Assembly (NCBI RefSeq): GCF_022968395.1
Contig: NZ_JALJQZ010000023.1
Location: forward strand, 1-63,426
DNA: 63,426 nt
Reading direction: 5' to 3'
Source of the DNA: Affinirhizobium lemnae
GTDB lineage: Bacteria; Pseudomonadota; Alphaproteobacteria; Rhizobiales; Rhizobiaceae
Part shown: positions 16,567 through 25,087 of the stretch, in pieces
Position numbering within the stretch: the stretch's first letter is position 1
How the letters are laid out: every line of letters starts with the position of its first letter
Position numbers and translations under genes: made by a program
Notes under the pieces: model-generated
Databases searched by the model: none
Told to the model about the DNA's origin: nothing
The model's input: the letters and a program-made list of their open reading frames with translations, nothing else

Positions 16567-16641
16567 ATGAACAGCATTGTTTGGCTCGTCGGAGCCGTTG
16601 TTATCGTTCTGGCCGTTCTGTCGTTCGTCGGCATCGCCTGA
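16567..16641 (+). CDS. 24-residue single-span membrane microprotein, copy 2
   Basis: This is a tandem paralogue of the preceding microprotein, also 24 residues: the first 14 residues (MNSIVWLVGAVVIV) are identical, then LAVLSFVGIA. GGAGGGGAAAAC immediately before the ATG is a strong ribosome-binding site. Many codon differences between the copies are synonymous (for example GTC/GTT and ATC/ATT), which argues for translation. A strong hairpin terminator with a GAAA tetraloop ends the unit at 16693. Function is unknown. Confidence 0.75.
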   Translation: MNSIVWLVGAVVIVLAVLSFVGIA

Positions 16642-16661
16642 AGACAACTGAACGACATTTG

Positions 16662-16697
16662 AAAAGCGCTGGTTGGAAACAACCGGCGCTTTTTGCT
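16662..16697 (+). terminator. Strong Rho-independent terminator with GNRA tetraloop
   Basis: AAAAGCGC-T-GGTTG, loop GAAA, CAACC-G-GCGCTTTT make a stem of about 14 pairs, including one T-G wobble, followed by a T run. It ends the microprotein transcript and also lies downstream of the convergent treY gene. Confidence 0.88.
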
Positions 16698-16720
16698 GTT
16701 CAGGACATTCGTCAAGAGAC

Positions 16721-16749
16721 ATCCCTCCCCGGTCGGGGGAGGGGTCGGG
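16721..16749. repeat. Possible relic of the GC-rich intergenic repeat
   Basis: CCCTCCCC-GGTC-GGGGGAGGGG forms a compact palindrome close to the treY 3' end. It resembles one arm of the paired repeats found elsewhere in this window, but no facing partner arm is seen. It may be a degenerate single copy. Confidence 0.4.
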
Positions 16750-16765
16750 TAGCGTGGTCGGGGCC

Positions 16766-19444
16766 TCAAGCCTTGCCGAGAAGCACCGCGTAAGGGCGCT
16801 CGGAGAAGACATCGTCCAGCATCAGGCGCTCGCCCGGTTCGAAACCTCTGCCCGAAAACACATCTTCCAGACCACCGTCGAAGCGCAAATCGCGCAGCGA
16901 CACGCCGGTTCCGTACCAGAATTCGGCGGAAGGCAGGGCGTTCATTCCCTGTATGCCTGCCAGCACAAAGCGCGGGGCAATGACGAGGAGTGTCTGTTTG
17001 CCGAGCTTTCGAGCGAAGGCCACGGCGTGATCCCGCTTTTCTCCGGCAATGGTCAGCGGTGTATAGTCGCCGTGCCAGAAGAGATCCGGATTCTGCTGGC
17101 GCAGTTTCAGCAGTGTTGCGATGAGATGCTGCTTCAGATGGCCTGTCAGCCAGGTTTCAGTGTCTGCAGCGTCCGGCGTATGATCGAGCATGTCCTGCAA
17201 TCGATCATAGTCAGGCATGCGACGATTGTCAGGATCGACAAGGCTGAGATCCATGGTTTCGCTGCCTTGATAGATGTCAGGGACCCCTGGAGCGGTGAGC
17301 TTGATCAAGGTTTGCGTGACGGAGTTGACGGCCCCTGCCAGCATGACGGGACGCATGCGGTTGAGGAAATCCTCACGGAAGGCCAGCGTTTCTGGAGCAA
17401 GCAGACGGGAGGCATAGGCCAGCACTGCCTTCTCATAGCCTGCATTCTGGTTGTTCCAGCTGGTCTTGAGCTTCGCTTCCCGCAATGATTTTTCGACGTA
17501 AGGCAGGAAACGCTCCTCGAGTGCTTTCAGCCCCTCGGTGTCTCCCGGATCAAGATCATGCGGCCAGACACCGACGAGGGCCTGCAGCAACAGCCATTCA
17601 ACCTCCGGCTCCGGAGCGGGTCCGTCGTTCAGTTGAACGAGGCCAACGGCATTCTTCTCTCGCCAGTCGCTGATCGCAGCGGCAAAGTTGTCGGATTGTT
17701 CCGTCAGAGCGTAGAGGCGGGCGCGGGCATCTTCGCCACGCTTCGTATCGTGTGTCGTGCTGGCGGAAAGTCCTTCCGGCTGCTGAGCCTGGCGCAGTTT
17801 CATGTCTGCATGAAAGTTCTGCAGGCTGAAGCTGCGGGGCAGAGGTTCTGCGCCGACTTCGTTGAGGGCAAGCACCGGGTTGAGGCGGAAGAACAAAGTG
17901 TCCTCGATGGACTTTGCCATCAGCGGACCCGTGAGTTGCTGGAAGCGTGTCCGGAAGACAGCAGCTCTTGTATCGGAGGTGTGGTCGACATCTCCGATCA
18001 GAATTCGGGCAATCATCGACAGAGCCTCAGCATCCGGTGGTTCTTTGCCGTCCCGAACCTTGGTCAGAACCTCGCTCAGTCGCTGACGGTCCGCGGGCTC
18101 CAGACCAATCGCATTGCCATAGGTTCTGTAGATCGGGAAAGCGATCAGCAGCTCGCGAAGTGCATGGGAAAATGCCGCGTCATCTAGTGCGGCGCTGCCC
18201 TGTCCCTGATGCGTCTGTGCAATCTCCAGTCCTGTGGTGACCAGCGTGCGGAACTCGCCTTCGAAGTTGACATCCGCCATCAGCCCCTTGGCCTTGCGGA
18301 TTTCCTCCTCCACGTCGATTGGCTGACCGGCAAGCTCCGCGTAGCTCTGCCGCATGGTCTCCAACCCGGAGGGCTCAATCAGGACATCAGACACGGAGGA
18401 GATGAATTCATAGCCGGTGGTGCCGGAAATGGGCCACTTTGACGGAATGCGTTCTCCGTCAGCCAGGATTTTCTCCACCAGCAGCGTGCATTTGGGACCA
18501 ACTTCATCCCGCAGGCGCGCGAGATAGCGACCGGGATCCGCCAGACCGTCCACATGGTCGATGCGCAGGCCGTCTACCTGTCCGTTTTTCACCAGTTCCA
18601 GCGTCAGGCGGTGGCTTTCAAGGAAAACCTCCTCGTCTTCGACACGCAGGCCCGCGAGCCCTGTAATTTCAAAGAACCGGCGATAGCTGAGGTCGCGCGG
18701 TGCATCACGCCAGGACATCAGGCGATAGGGCTGTGCCTCATGCAGGCTGGCAAGGAACGTCTTGTCGGATGCCAATTGCGCGAGGGACGCGTTCAGACTT
18801 TCTGCTTGCTCGGCACTCAAAAGGCTGCGCACCGACTGGTGGAATCCCTCTTCCTCTTCGGGCTTCGCATCCCGTGCAAGCGCGATCAGGGCATCCGCCT
18901 GCGGGTGATCGATACCGCCGAGCGCCAAGGCATAGGTAGAGGGGGCAATCGGATAGTGGCTCTCGAAATAGCCAAGTGCGAGGCAGCCCTGTTCTGCGTC
19001 GTAGAGCAGGGTGATATCACCGGCGTCGAGCACCTGTTGAAAGTCGTCGCCTAGAAAGGGAAGGGTTAGCCTGCGCATCCAGTTGACGTCGAAGAAGTGG
19101 CTATAGCGGCTGTCCTTGCCCCATTCCACGATGCTGCGCCACCAGCGGTTTTCGAGAGCGGATGCCATGTGGTTCGGGACGATGTCGATGATGAGCCCAA
19201 GGCCCGCCTCCTTCAAGGCAGCACTCAGCCGGTCAAAGCCTTCGCGCCCACCGATTTCGGGCTCGATCTCGTTGCAATCGGCGACGTCATAGCCGTGAGT
19301 AGAGCCTTTGGCCGCGGTGAATACAGGAGAGGCATACAGATGGCTGATGCCAAGGTCGCGCAGGTAAGGAACAAGCTCGACCGCCTTGTCGAAGGTCATG
19401 CCATTGCGGAACTGGATCCGGTAGGTGGATGTAGGGATCGTCAA
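16766..19444 (-). CDS. treY: Malto-oligosyltrehalose synthase
   Basis: The 892-residue GH13 protein opens with TYRIQFRNGMTFDKA, diagnostic of TreY. It carries the catalytic (beta/alpha)8 motifs DGLRIDHVDGLADP (nucleophile Asp) and VEKILADGE (acid/base Glu), with a long C-terminal part (SEFWYGTGVSLRDL-like region). TreY rearranges the reducing end of maltodextrins to a trehalose unit, which TreZ then releases. No treZ or treX gene is adjacent, so the partner must be elsewhere or absent. The length is in the upper range for the family. Confidence 0.92.
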   Translation of the reverse strand: MTIPTSTYRIQFRNGMTFDKAVELVPYLRDLGISHLYASPVFTAAKGSTHGYDVADCNEIEPEIGGREGFDRLSAALKEAGLGLIIDIVPNHMASALENRWWRSIVEWGKDSRYSHFFDVNWMRRLTLPFLGDDFQQVLDAGDITLLYDAEQGCLALGYFESHYPIAPSTYALALGGIDHPQADALIALARDAKPEEEEGFHQSVRSLLSAEQAESLNASLAQLASDKTFLASLHEAQPYRLMSWRDAPRDLSYRRFFEITGLAGLRVEDEEVFLESHRLTLELVKNGQVDGLRIDHVDGLADPGRYLARLRDEVGPKCTLLVEKILADGERIPSKWPISGTTGYEFISSVSDVLIEPSGLETMRQSYAELAGQPIDVEEEIRKAKGLMADVNFEGEFRTLVTTGLEIAQTHQGQGSAALDDAAFSHALRELLIAFPIYRTYGNAIGLEPADRQRLSEVLTKVRDGKEPPDAEALSMIARILIGDVDHTSDTRAAVFRTRFQQLTGPLMAKSIEDTLFFRLNPVLALNEVGAEPLPRSFSLQNFHADMKLRQAQQPEGLSASTTHDTKRGEDARARLYALTEQSDNFAAAISDWREKNAVGLVQLNDGPAPEPEVEWLLLQALVGVWPHDLDPGDTEGLKALEERFLPYVEKSLREAKLKTSWNNQNAGYEKAVLAYASRLLAPETLAFREDFLNRMRPVMLAGAVNSVTQTLIKLTAPGVPDIYQGSETMDLSLVDPDNRRMPDYDRLQDMLDHTPDAADTETWLTGHLKQHLIATLLKLRQQNPDLFWHGDYTPLTIAGEKRDHAVAFARKLGKQTLLVIAPRFVLAGIQGMNALPSAEFWYGTGVSLRDLRFDGGLEDVFSGRGFEPGERLMLDDVFSERPYAVLLGKA

Positions 19445-19604
19445 GCTTGATGCGCCTCCGACGCGGGGTCTGATACTGATGCCGAGCCATCGAAACGTCA
19501 GTCAAGGCAAGCAGTTCCCGCGTACGCAGATCAAGTTATGTGCTACATCAACCCGCTGGCTAGCGGACTCCACGAATCGGATCGTCTATGCAAATAAGTT
19601 CCTC

Positions 19605-20339
19605 ATGAAGATAAAACTTAGGTCCGCATATTCTTGGATATTTGGTTTCGCTGTACTTGGGGTATTGCGCGAACTCTATAACGGATTTTTCGTCAAAGTC
19701 GCTGACGAGAAGGGATGGTATGTGAATGCAGCCGAAAGATGGGATTTCTTTTGGTCCTCTATCTCCGCCTTTTTGGTATCTCCCTGGATTTCGCATTGTC
19801 TTGCGCTGATTGCTGGCGCCATCATAGCTTTGTCTCTTTCAAGACTGATATCTGGTAGGAGCAGGGATACAACTGACGCTAAGTTACGGACAATCGATGC
19901 ATTCAACGGTTCCATCCATGTCCCAGAAAATAGTGCAGATCAGCCATTCGTTGAAATAACTGGAACGCCGCTTTCAGGAGCATGGACTGCCGCTTTGAAG
20001 GTGGCTGATCAAGCGCGCCAAACGGTTAAAGATCTTCCGGCAGCTCAACTGATTGCTGAAAAGATGACGAGAGAGGAAGAGCTTAAGTATTATTGTGGTA
20101 TTCTACATAAATATGCAGATCTACATGGTATAGCGCCTCCGACTCGTACCAGTGAACGTATTCCTTATAGGGCTGATCGACCGCTCATATTTTGGAACAA
20201 CGGAACTCAATTAGATACGATTGACGAGAAAGGGAACGGGCGGTTTCGCTATCTACACTTTAAAACTAGAAGCTTAGATGGCGCGCTGATTGCGCTGCGC
20301 GAAGAAATGAAGCAGCTCAGTCAAGATATACCATCTTAA
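19605..20339 (+). CDS. Orphan two-helix membrane protein, AT-rich
   Basis: The 244-residue product has two hydrophobic segments (around residues 8-28 and 58-82) followed by a soluble domain of about 150 residues with charged helical stretches (MTREEELKYYCGILHKYADL). I recognise no family. The coding sequence is visibly more AT-rich than its neighbours and uses codons such as ATA, TTA and AGA that are scarce in adjacent genes, suggesting recent acquisition. The start at 19605 is preferred because upstream residues in the frame do not look coding; no strong ribosome-binding site is seen. Several membrane-anchored accessory proteins share this shape. Confidence 0.6.
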   Translation: MKIKLRSAYSWIFGFAVLGVLRELYNGFFVKVADEKGWYVNAAERWDFFWSSISAFLVSPWISHCLALIAGAIIALSLSRLISGRSRDTTDAKLRTIDAFNGSIHVPENSADQPFVEITGTPLSGAWTAALKVADQARQTVKDLPAAQLIAEKMTREEELKYYCGILHKYADLHGIAPPTRTSERIPYRADRPLIFWNNGTQLDTIDEKGNGRFRYLHFKTRSLDGALIALREEMKQLSQDIPS

Positions 20340-20409
20340 TCTATCAAATCAGTGAGGACGGCGGTTAAATTTCCTTAACGGAATCGACACGAAACATTTT
20401 GCGAGTTCT

Positions 20410-21171
20410 TCAAAGCTCGATAATCGCGTAGGGCTTGCCGTTCGGCTTCTCGATGTGGGCCGCCACATTGTAGACGGGTGCGCCGCCCGGGGTTTTGCCC
20501 TCGAACCGGCCGCGATGGGCGTGGCCGTGCACCACGGCACTCACGGGAAAACGGTCAATGGTTTCGGCTAATCGTGAGGAACCCAGGAACGGATAGATCT
20601 CCTTCGGCTCGCCCTCCACGGTTTCCGGGATGGGGGCATAATGGAGGACGACCATGGCGCGTTCGGACCGCACCTGCCGCAAAGCATTTTCCAGGCGCAT
20701 GGTTTCTTCCACGCTTTCGGCGACCATGGCCTTGATTGCGGGTTCGCCGAAGCTGCCCAGCATGTGGCGTCCGAAGCCGCCTGCAAAGCCCTTCACACCG
20801 GCAAAGCCGACGCCGTGGATTTCGACCGCCTGACCTTCCAGAAGGTGAACGCCAGCTCCTTTCAGAATACTGCGAACCTCGTCCACGGCCCCGCATTCGA
20901 AATCATGGTTCCCAAGCACCGCCACCATGGGGATGGTACAGGCCCGCAGATCAGCGGCCAGATGCTCTGCTTCAGCCTTCTTGCCAAGGTCTGTCAGATC
21001 ACCCGCCATGACCAGAATGTCGGCCTCACTGGAAATTTCCGTGAAGAGATCCTTATAGGTTACGGACCCTGTTTCCTTGACATGCAGGTCCGCGACGGCG
21101 GCAATCCGGACCTTGGCCGGGGTCGCCTTTGTGTTCGTTTCTGCTTTTCGGCTCGGGGTCGGTTTCGTCAC
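20410..21171 (-). CDS. Metallophosphoesterase
   Basis: The 253-residue protein has the calcineurin-like metal-binding motifs in order: AVADLHV, MAGDLTDLG, GNHDFE, and GHAHRG, with a further His in LHYAP. These coordinate two metal ions for phosphomono- or diester hydrolysis in the cytoplasm. The start is a GTG at 21171 that overlaps the stop of the upstream nucleotidyltransferase gene as GTGA; the longer open frame enters the neighbour gene. The tight coupling suggests that the two products act on the same substrate. The substrate (nucleotide, nucleic acid or lipid) cannot be told. Confidence 0.85.
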   Translation of the reverse strand: MTKPTPSRKAETNTKATPAKVRIAAVADLHVKETGSVTYKDLFTEISSEADILVMAGDLTDLGKKAEAEHLAADLRACTIPMVAVLGNHDFECGAVDEVRSILKGAGVHLLEGQAVEIHGVGFAGVKGFAGGFGRHMLGSFGEPAIKAMVAESVEETMRLENALRQVRSERAMVVLHYAPIPETVEGEPKEIYPFLGSSRLAETIDRFPVSAVVHGHAHRGRFEGKTPGGAPVYNVAAHIEKPNGKPYAIIEL

Positions 21172-22022
21172 AGCAAGGCTCCTTCCTGTTCCTGCCTCAA
21201 CTCGCCTTCGCCGCCTACGTCGGCAAAGCCCCATTCTTTCACGTCGATCTCGAAATCGATGCGCGAGAACATGCGGCCGCGGCATATCTTCATCTGGGGC
21301 AGGGGCAGTTGGCGTTGCGCAGCAAGACGTTCCAGCAATTCGTCGAGCAGCCAGTCCGGCACCTTGTCTCGCTCGGTCGGGTAGATCCAGCGGAAGTTCA
21401 AAAGATGCATCAAGAGCACTTCCCAATGGACTTCCATGTGGCCCAGCAGGCGGCGCCAGTCGATCTGGTCGTGCGCCCGCAGGATGACGTGGACCACATC
21501 GGCGCCATCATAGCGGTGGCGCAACTGGACAAAGCACTTCGACCAGATGAGTTCGGTCGGAGCCACCACGCGCACCTTATGGCCATTGAAATCCATCTGT
21601 CGGGCGTTTTCGAACCATGCGTCGCCGATAGGCATCGTCCCGTTCGATCCGGCAAAGATCACGTCGAAGAAATGCTCGCCCTGCTTGACCTTCCCAAGCC
21701 AACGGTCGTCCTCGACTTCAATGTCGAAGCCCTTGTTCTTGAAATGGGCGAGAATGCGGTTGAAATCGCCCGCCTTGCAGAAGATATCGAGATCCTTGGT
21801 CGGACGGGAAATACCCGTATAGGCGCTGACGGCGTAGGTGCCTGCCAACAGGAACGGGATGTGGGAGGAGGCAAGCTCCTCTACCGACAGCGCCACAAAA
21901 TCCTGCGCGTCTGCGGTTGCTAGAGTTGGCGCCGCGCGTGCCTGAATATGCGGCACACCCTCCAGGTTTGGGTCGGCTGGCCGTGGCGTTGGGTTCATGT
22001 CGCGGTCAGTCGGGTCGTTCAT
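21168..22022 (-). CDS. Nucleotidyltransferase-fold protein
   Basis: The 284-residue protein has a minimal nucleotidyltransferase signature: LLAGTYAVSAYTGISRPTKD followed by LDIF, with the KDLDIF acidic pair as the metal ligands, and a further Asp in FDVIFAG. The remainder is helical and tryptophan-rich. The start at 22022 has GGAGG twelve bases upstream; the first 50 residues are polar and proline-rich. The fold is used in tRNA-modifying, antibiotic-modifying and toxin-antitoxin (MNT) enzymes. It is coupled to a metallophosphoesterase gene. The chemistry remains unknown. Confidence 0.7.
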   Translation of the reverse strand: MNDPTDRDMNPTPRPADPNLEGVPHIQARAAPTLATADAQDFVALSVEELASSHIPFLLAGTYAVSAYTGISRPTKDLDIFCKAGDFNRILAHFKNKGFDIEVEDDRWLGKVKQGEHFFDVIFAGSNGTMPIGDAWFENARQMDFNGHKVRVVAPTELIWSKCFVQLRHRYDGADVVHVILRAHDQIDWRRLLGHMEVHWEVLLMHLLNFRWIYPTERDKVPDWLLDELLERLAAQRQLPLPQMKICRGRMFSRIDFEIDVKEWGFADVGGEGELRQEQEGALL

Positions 22023-22097
22023 GAATGATCCTCCGTTGGTCGCGGAAGAACACCGGTCGCGGCATCTGGTTCCGCCGCGCCGGTTTGTCATCAGATT

Positions 22098-22367
22098 TCA
22101 ACGCTCGGGATTGTCGGCATTGGCCATGGGGCTTGGGCGACCATCCAAGCCATCCGTCTCGACGCGTTCGTCCAGATCTTCGAGATCGCTTTTCACAAGA
22201 TAGGTATCGCCGCCGCCGAGGCGCGATGCTTCCATCACTGCCTTGTGGTTCGTTGTGTCAGGCTGCGTGTGGAGTGCATCCTCTGCGCGTTCGCGGCCTT
22301 CCTGTTCAAACCGGCGCGAGCCTTCATCCGTCATCTTGTCACGGGCTGTCATGTTGTCGTTGTCCAT
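22098..22367 (-). CDS. Small acidic hypothetical protein
   Basis: The 89-residue, highly charged, glycine-poor protein (for example RRFEQEGRERAEDALHTQ and SDLEDLDERVETDGLDG) has no signal or membrane segment and is probably partly disordered. An AAGGA ribosome-binding site supports the start at 22367. It looks like the small stress-type proteins common near DUF3008 genes in Rhizobiaceae, and it is divergent from one here. No function is assigned. Confidence 0.65.
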   Translation of the reverse strand: MDNDNMTARDKMTDEGSRRFEQEGRERAEDALHTQPDTTNHKAVMEASRLGGGDTYLVKSDLEDLDERVETDGLDGRPSPMANADNPER

Positions 22368-22528
22368 GGCTGTTTCCTTCGCTCTTGACGGCTGCGCCAT
22401 TGCAGCCTTTCGCGAGACAACCCGGCGGGGCGCGATTGGGTTCCTCTTCGGCGTAACCAAAAGTAGCGGAACCTGACGTCTGAATTTCCGTTCGAACCGC
22501 ATTGGACCTCGAACATGGGAGTTTCTCC

Positions 22529-22717
22529 ATGCCTGCAAAATCGAAAGCACAGCAGAAGGCTGCCGGTGCAGCGCTTGCTGCCAAGCACGGCGATATCAAG
22601 AAAAGCGAACTCAAAGGGGCTTCGAAAAGCATGGAGAAATCCATGTCCGAGAAGGAGCTTCACGACATGGCATCCACCAAGCGCAAGGGAAAGCCGCAGC
22701 ATGCGGCCAGCCAGTAA
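22529..22717 (+). CDS. DUF3008 family small basic protein
   Basis: The 62-residue Lys/Ala/Ser-rich protein begins MPAKSKAQQKAAGAALAAK and contains LKGASKSMEKSMSEKELHD and KRKGKPQH, a close match to the DUF3008 pattern. The family is uncharacterised, and its members are small, soluble and basic. The start follows GGGAG. It lies between two minus-strand genes with short gaps. Confidence 0.82.
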   Translation: MPAKSKAQQKAAGAALAAKHGDIKKSELKGASKSMEKSMSEKELHDMASTKRKGKPQHAASQ

Positions 22718-22729
22718 GTCTCTCTTTGC

Positions 22730-23089
22730 TCAGGTGCTGTCCGGTCTCGTGACGATAAAGATCGAGGAGCCGGCCAAAATGGCGAGTACGATCAAAGCTC
22801 GCCACAAAGGCGGCGAGGTGCCGAACAGGAAGATGCCGTAGCTGACAGCCATCATTACCACCGCCAGCATCTTTGCGCGGCGCGGTATCGCCCCTTTTTG
22901 CCGCCAGGCAATGAGCGGCGGGCCGAAGCGCGGATGGTTGAGAAGCCAGGCTTCCAAACGTGGTGACGATCGGGTGAAGCAGCCAATGGCCAGAAGCAGG
23001 AAGGGAGTTGTGGGAAGCAGCGGTAGAAACGCGCCCAGCAAGCCCAGACCTACGAAGAACCAGCCGAAAGCCAAGTAGACCAATCGCAT
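22730..23089 (-). CDS. DUF454 (YbaN) inner-membrane protein
   Basis: The protein of about 119 residues has the DUF454 signature FLPLLPTTPFLLLAIGCFTR followed by SSPRLEAWLLNHPRFGP. Three to four hydrophobic segments place it in the inner membrane. Function of the family is unknown. The ATG at 23089 starts at the first helix, as in homologues; an upstream GTG at 23122 would add 11 polar residues. Confidence 0.82.
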   Translation of the reverse strand: MRLVYLAFGWFFVGLGLLGAFLPLLPTTPFLLLAIGCFTRSSPRLEAWLLNHPRFGPPLIAWRQKGAIPRRAKMLAVVMMAVSYGIFLFGTSPPLWRALIVLAILAGSSIFIVTRPDST

Positions 23090-23253
23090 GAGAAATGCCG
23101 CATCCTGTTTGTTGCCTCGCACGATAGCCGAGGAGTGAGCGCTGCGGAAATCTTTTCTTCACATCTCAAGTTCTGCGATATCGGGTGATGCTGGCAATTG
23201 TTACACCGGGAGATATAGTCGCGCCGTGGATTGTGGGGAGCTTCGAATCATTC

Positions 23254-24243
23254 ATGGCGCAGAAGAAAGTGCTTGTCGTTGGCGGTGCGGGATATATCGG
23301 TTCTCACACCTGCCTTGTGCTGAATGAGCGTGGCTACCAGCCCATCGTCTTCGATAATCTTTCGAATGGGCATTCCGAATTCGTACGCTGGGGACCTCTG
23401 GAAGAAGGCGATATTCGCGACCGCGCACGGCTCGATGAAGTTTTTGCAACCCATCAGCCAGATGCCGTCCTGCATTTCGCGGCGCTGATCGAAGTGGGAG
23501 AGTCGGTCAAGAATCCGGTCGCCTTCTACGACAATAATGTCATCGGGGCGCTTACCCTCCTTTCTGCCGCCATGGATGCCGGCGTGCAAAATTTCGTCTT
23601 CTCCTCCACCTGCGCGACCTATGGTCTGCCGCAACAGGTGCCGATGGACGAAAGCCACGGGCAGGCACCCATCAATCCCTATGGCCGGACGAAATTCATC
23701 ATCGAGCAGGCGCTGAAGGATTACGGACAATACAAGGGCCTGCGCTCCGTCATGCTGCGTTATTTCAATGCAGCCGGTGCCGATTTCGAAGGGCGCATCG
23801 GCGAATGGCACCAGCCAGAGACGCATGCGATACCGCTCGCCATCGATGCGGCGCTCGGTCGCCGTCAGGGCTTCAAGGTCTTCGGCTCCGACTACGATAC
23901 CCGCGATGGCACCTGCGTGCGCGACTATATCCACGTGTTGGATCTGGCGGATGCGCATGTGCGCGCCGTCGACTATCTCTTGAACGGTGGCGAGACGGTG
24001 GAGTTGAACCTCGGCACCGGCACGGGAACAACGGTGAAGGAGTTGCTGGCGGCGATTTCCGCCGTCTCCGGCAAGCCTTTCCCGGTGGAGTATGTTGATC
24101 GTCGCGAGGGCGACTCCACATCTCTTGTTGCCAATAACGATAAGGCAAGGGCAGTGCTTGGCTGGGAGCCCCGTTACAGTCTGGACGATATCATTCGCTC
24201 CGCCTGGAACTGGCATTCGCGCAGCAACCATCCGATTAGCTGA
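23254..24243 (+). CDS. galE: UDP-glucose 4-epimerase
   Basis: The 329-residue extended SDR has the NAD motif [10 protein letters not shown], the catalytic Thr/Ser in SSTCATYG, and Tyr-Lys in NPYGRTK. It interconverts UDP-glucose and UDP-galactose for exopolysaccharide and lipopolysaccharide precursors. The start at 23254 gives the standard length; an upstream in-frame start adds 23 residues not typical of GalE. The ung gene starts 16 bases after the stop, so the two are probably co-transcribed. Confidence 0.93.
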   Translation: MAQKKVLVVGGAGYIGSHTCLVLNERGYQPIVFDNLSNGHSEFVRWGPLEEGDIRDRARLDEVFATHQPDAVLHFAALIEVGESVKNPVAFYDNNVIGALTLLSAAMDAGVQNFVFSSTCATYGLPQQVPMDESHGQAPINPYGRTKFIIEQALKDYGQYKGLRSVMLRYFNAAGADFEGRIGEWHQPETHAIPLAIDAALGRRQGFKVFGSDYDTRDGTCVRDYIHVLDLADAHVRAVDYLLNGGETVELNLGTGTGTTVKELLAAISAVSGKPFPVEYVDRREGDSTSLVANNDKARAVLGWEPRYSLDDIIRSAWNWHSRSNHPIS

Positions 24244-24259
24244 AACGGAGCAGACAGAC

Positions 24260-24955
24260 ATGACGGAGCAGACTGTCAAACTGGAAGAGAGCTGGAAGGC
24301 CGCTCTCTCCGGCGAATTCGCCAGCACCTACATGTCAGACCTGCGGGCCTTTCTGCTGAAGGAAAAGGAGGCGGGGAAGCATATCTTTCCCAAAGGCTCC
24401 GAATATTTCCGCGCACTGGACCTGACGCCGCTTGATAAGGTGAAGGTGGTGATCCTGGGGCAGGACCCTTATCATGGCGCGGGCCAGGCCCATGGCCTGT
24501 GCTTCAGCGTGCAGCCCGGCATCCGCATCCCGCCTTCGCTCGTGAACATCTACAAGGAAATGCAAAGCGATCTCGGCATTCCTCCGGCAAAGCATGGTTT
24601 TCTGGAACATTGGGCAAAGCAGGGCGTGCTGCTGCTGAACAGTGTTCTGACCGTGGAAGAGGGCAAGGCTGCCGCCCATCAGGGCAAGGGATGGGAGCGC
24701 TTTACCGATGCGGTTATCCGCGCCGTCAACGAAGACTGCAGCCATGTTGTCTTCATGCTGTGGGGGTCTTACGCGCAGAAGAAGGCCGCCTTTGTGGATC
24801 AGCGCCGTCATTTGGTGCTGAAAGCGCCGCACCCGTCGCCGCTTTCAGCTCATAACGGCTTCTTTGGCTCCGGCCATTTTTCCAAGGCCAACGCCTATCT
24901 CATCTCCAACGGGCGAGCGCCAGTGGATTGGCAACTGCCGGAACGGCCTGCTTAA
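24260..24955 (+). CDS. ung: Uracil-DNA glycosylase
   Basis: The 231-residue family-1 UDG has the water-activating loop GQDPYH (residues 67-72, catalytic Asp69) and the Leu-intercalation/His loop HPSPLS. It removes uracil from DNA at the start of base-excision repair. The start at 24260 has CGGAG upstream and lies just after galE, so the longer frame overlapping galE is rejected. Confidence 0.95.
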   Translation: MTEQTVKLEESWKAALSGEFASTYMSDLRAFLLKEKEAGKHIFPKGSEYFRALDLTPLDKVKVVILGQDPYHGAGQAHGLCFSVQPGIRIPPSLVNIYKEMQSDLGIPPAKHGFLEHWAKQGVLLLNSVLTVEEGKAAAHQGKGWERFTDAVIRAVNEDCSHVVFMLWGSYAQKKAAFVDQRRHLVLKAPHPSPLSAHNGFFGSGHFSKANAYLISNGRAPVDWQLPERPA

Positions 24956-24976
24956 ATTAGTTCGCTCCAATTGATA

Positions 24977-24996
24977 AACAATGCGTTCTGATTGTT
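24977..24996. promoter_or_regulatory. Candidate operator AACAAT-N8-ATTGTT
   Basis: A perfect 6-base inverted repeat with an 8-base spacer (20 bp overall) lies about 90 bases before the ring-cleaving dioxygenase gene, in an AT-rich gap. The size suits a MarR-type or similar dimeric regulator, the kind that controls quinone-stress genes in other bacteria. No regulator gene is adjacent. Confidence 0.4.
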
Positions 24997-25087
24997 CAGT
25001 CTATGAAACCTGTGCGTCTCACGCCATCTTCCGGTCCAGACAAGCGGCGCGAATAACCGCAGCCGCAGGGATCGAAAGAGTTCTGCC

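Noticed and set aside
16396..16641. 81-residue frame ending with the second microprotein
   Set aside because: The upstream part is polar Arg-rich sequence overlapping the first microprotein in another frame. The ATG at 16567 with GGAGGGG is the convincing start.
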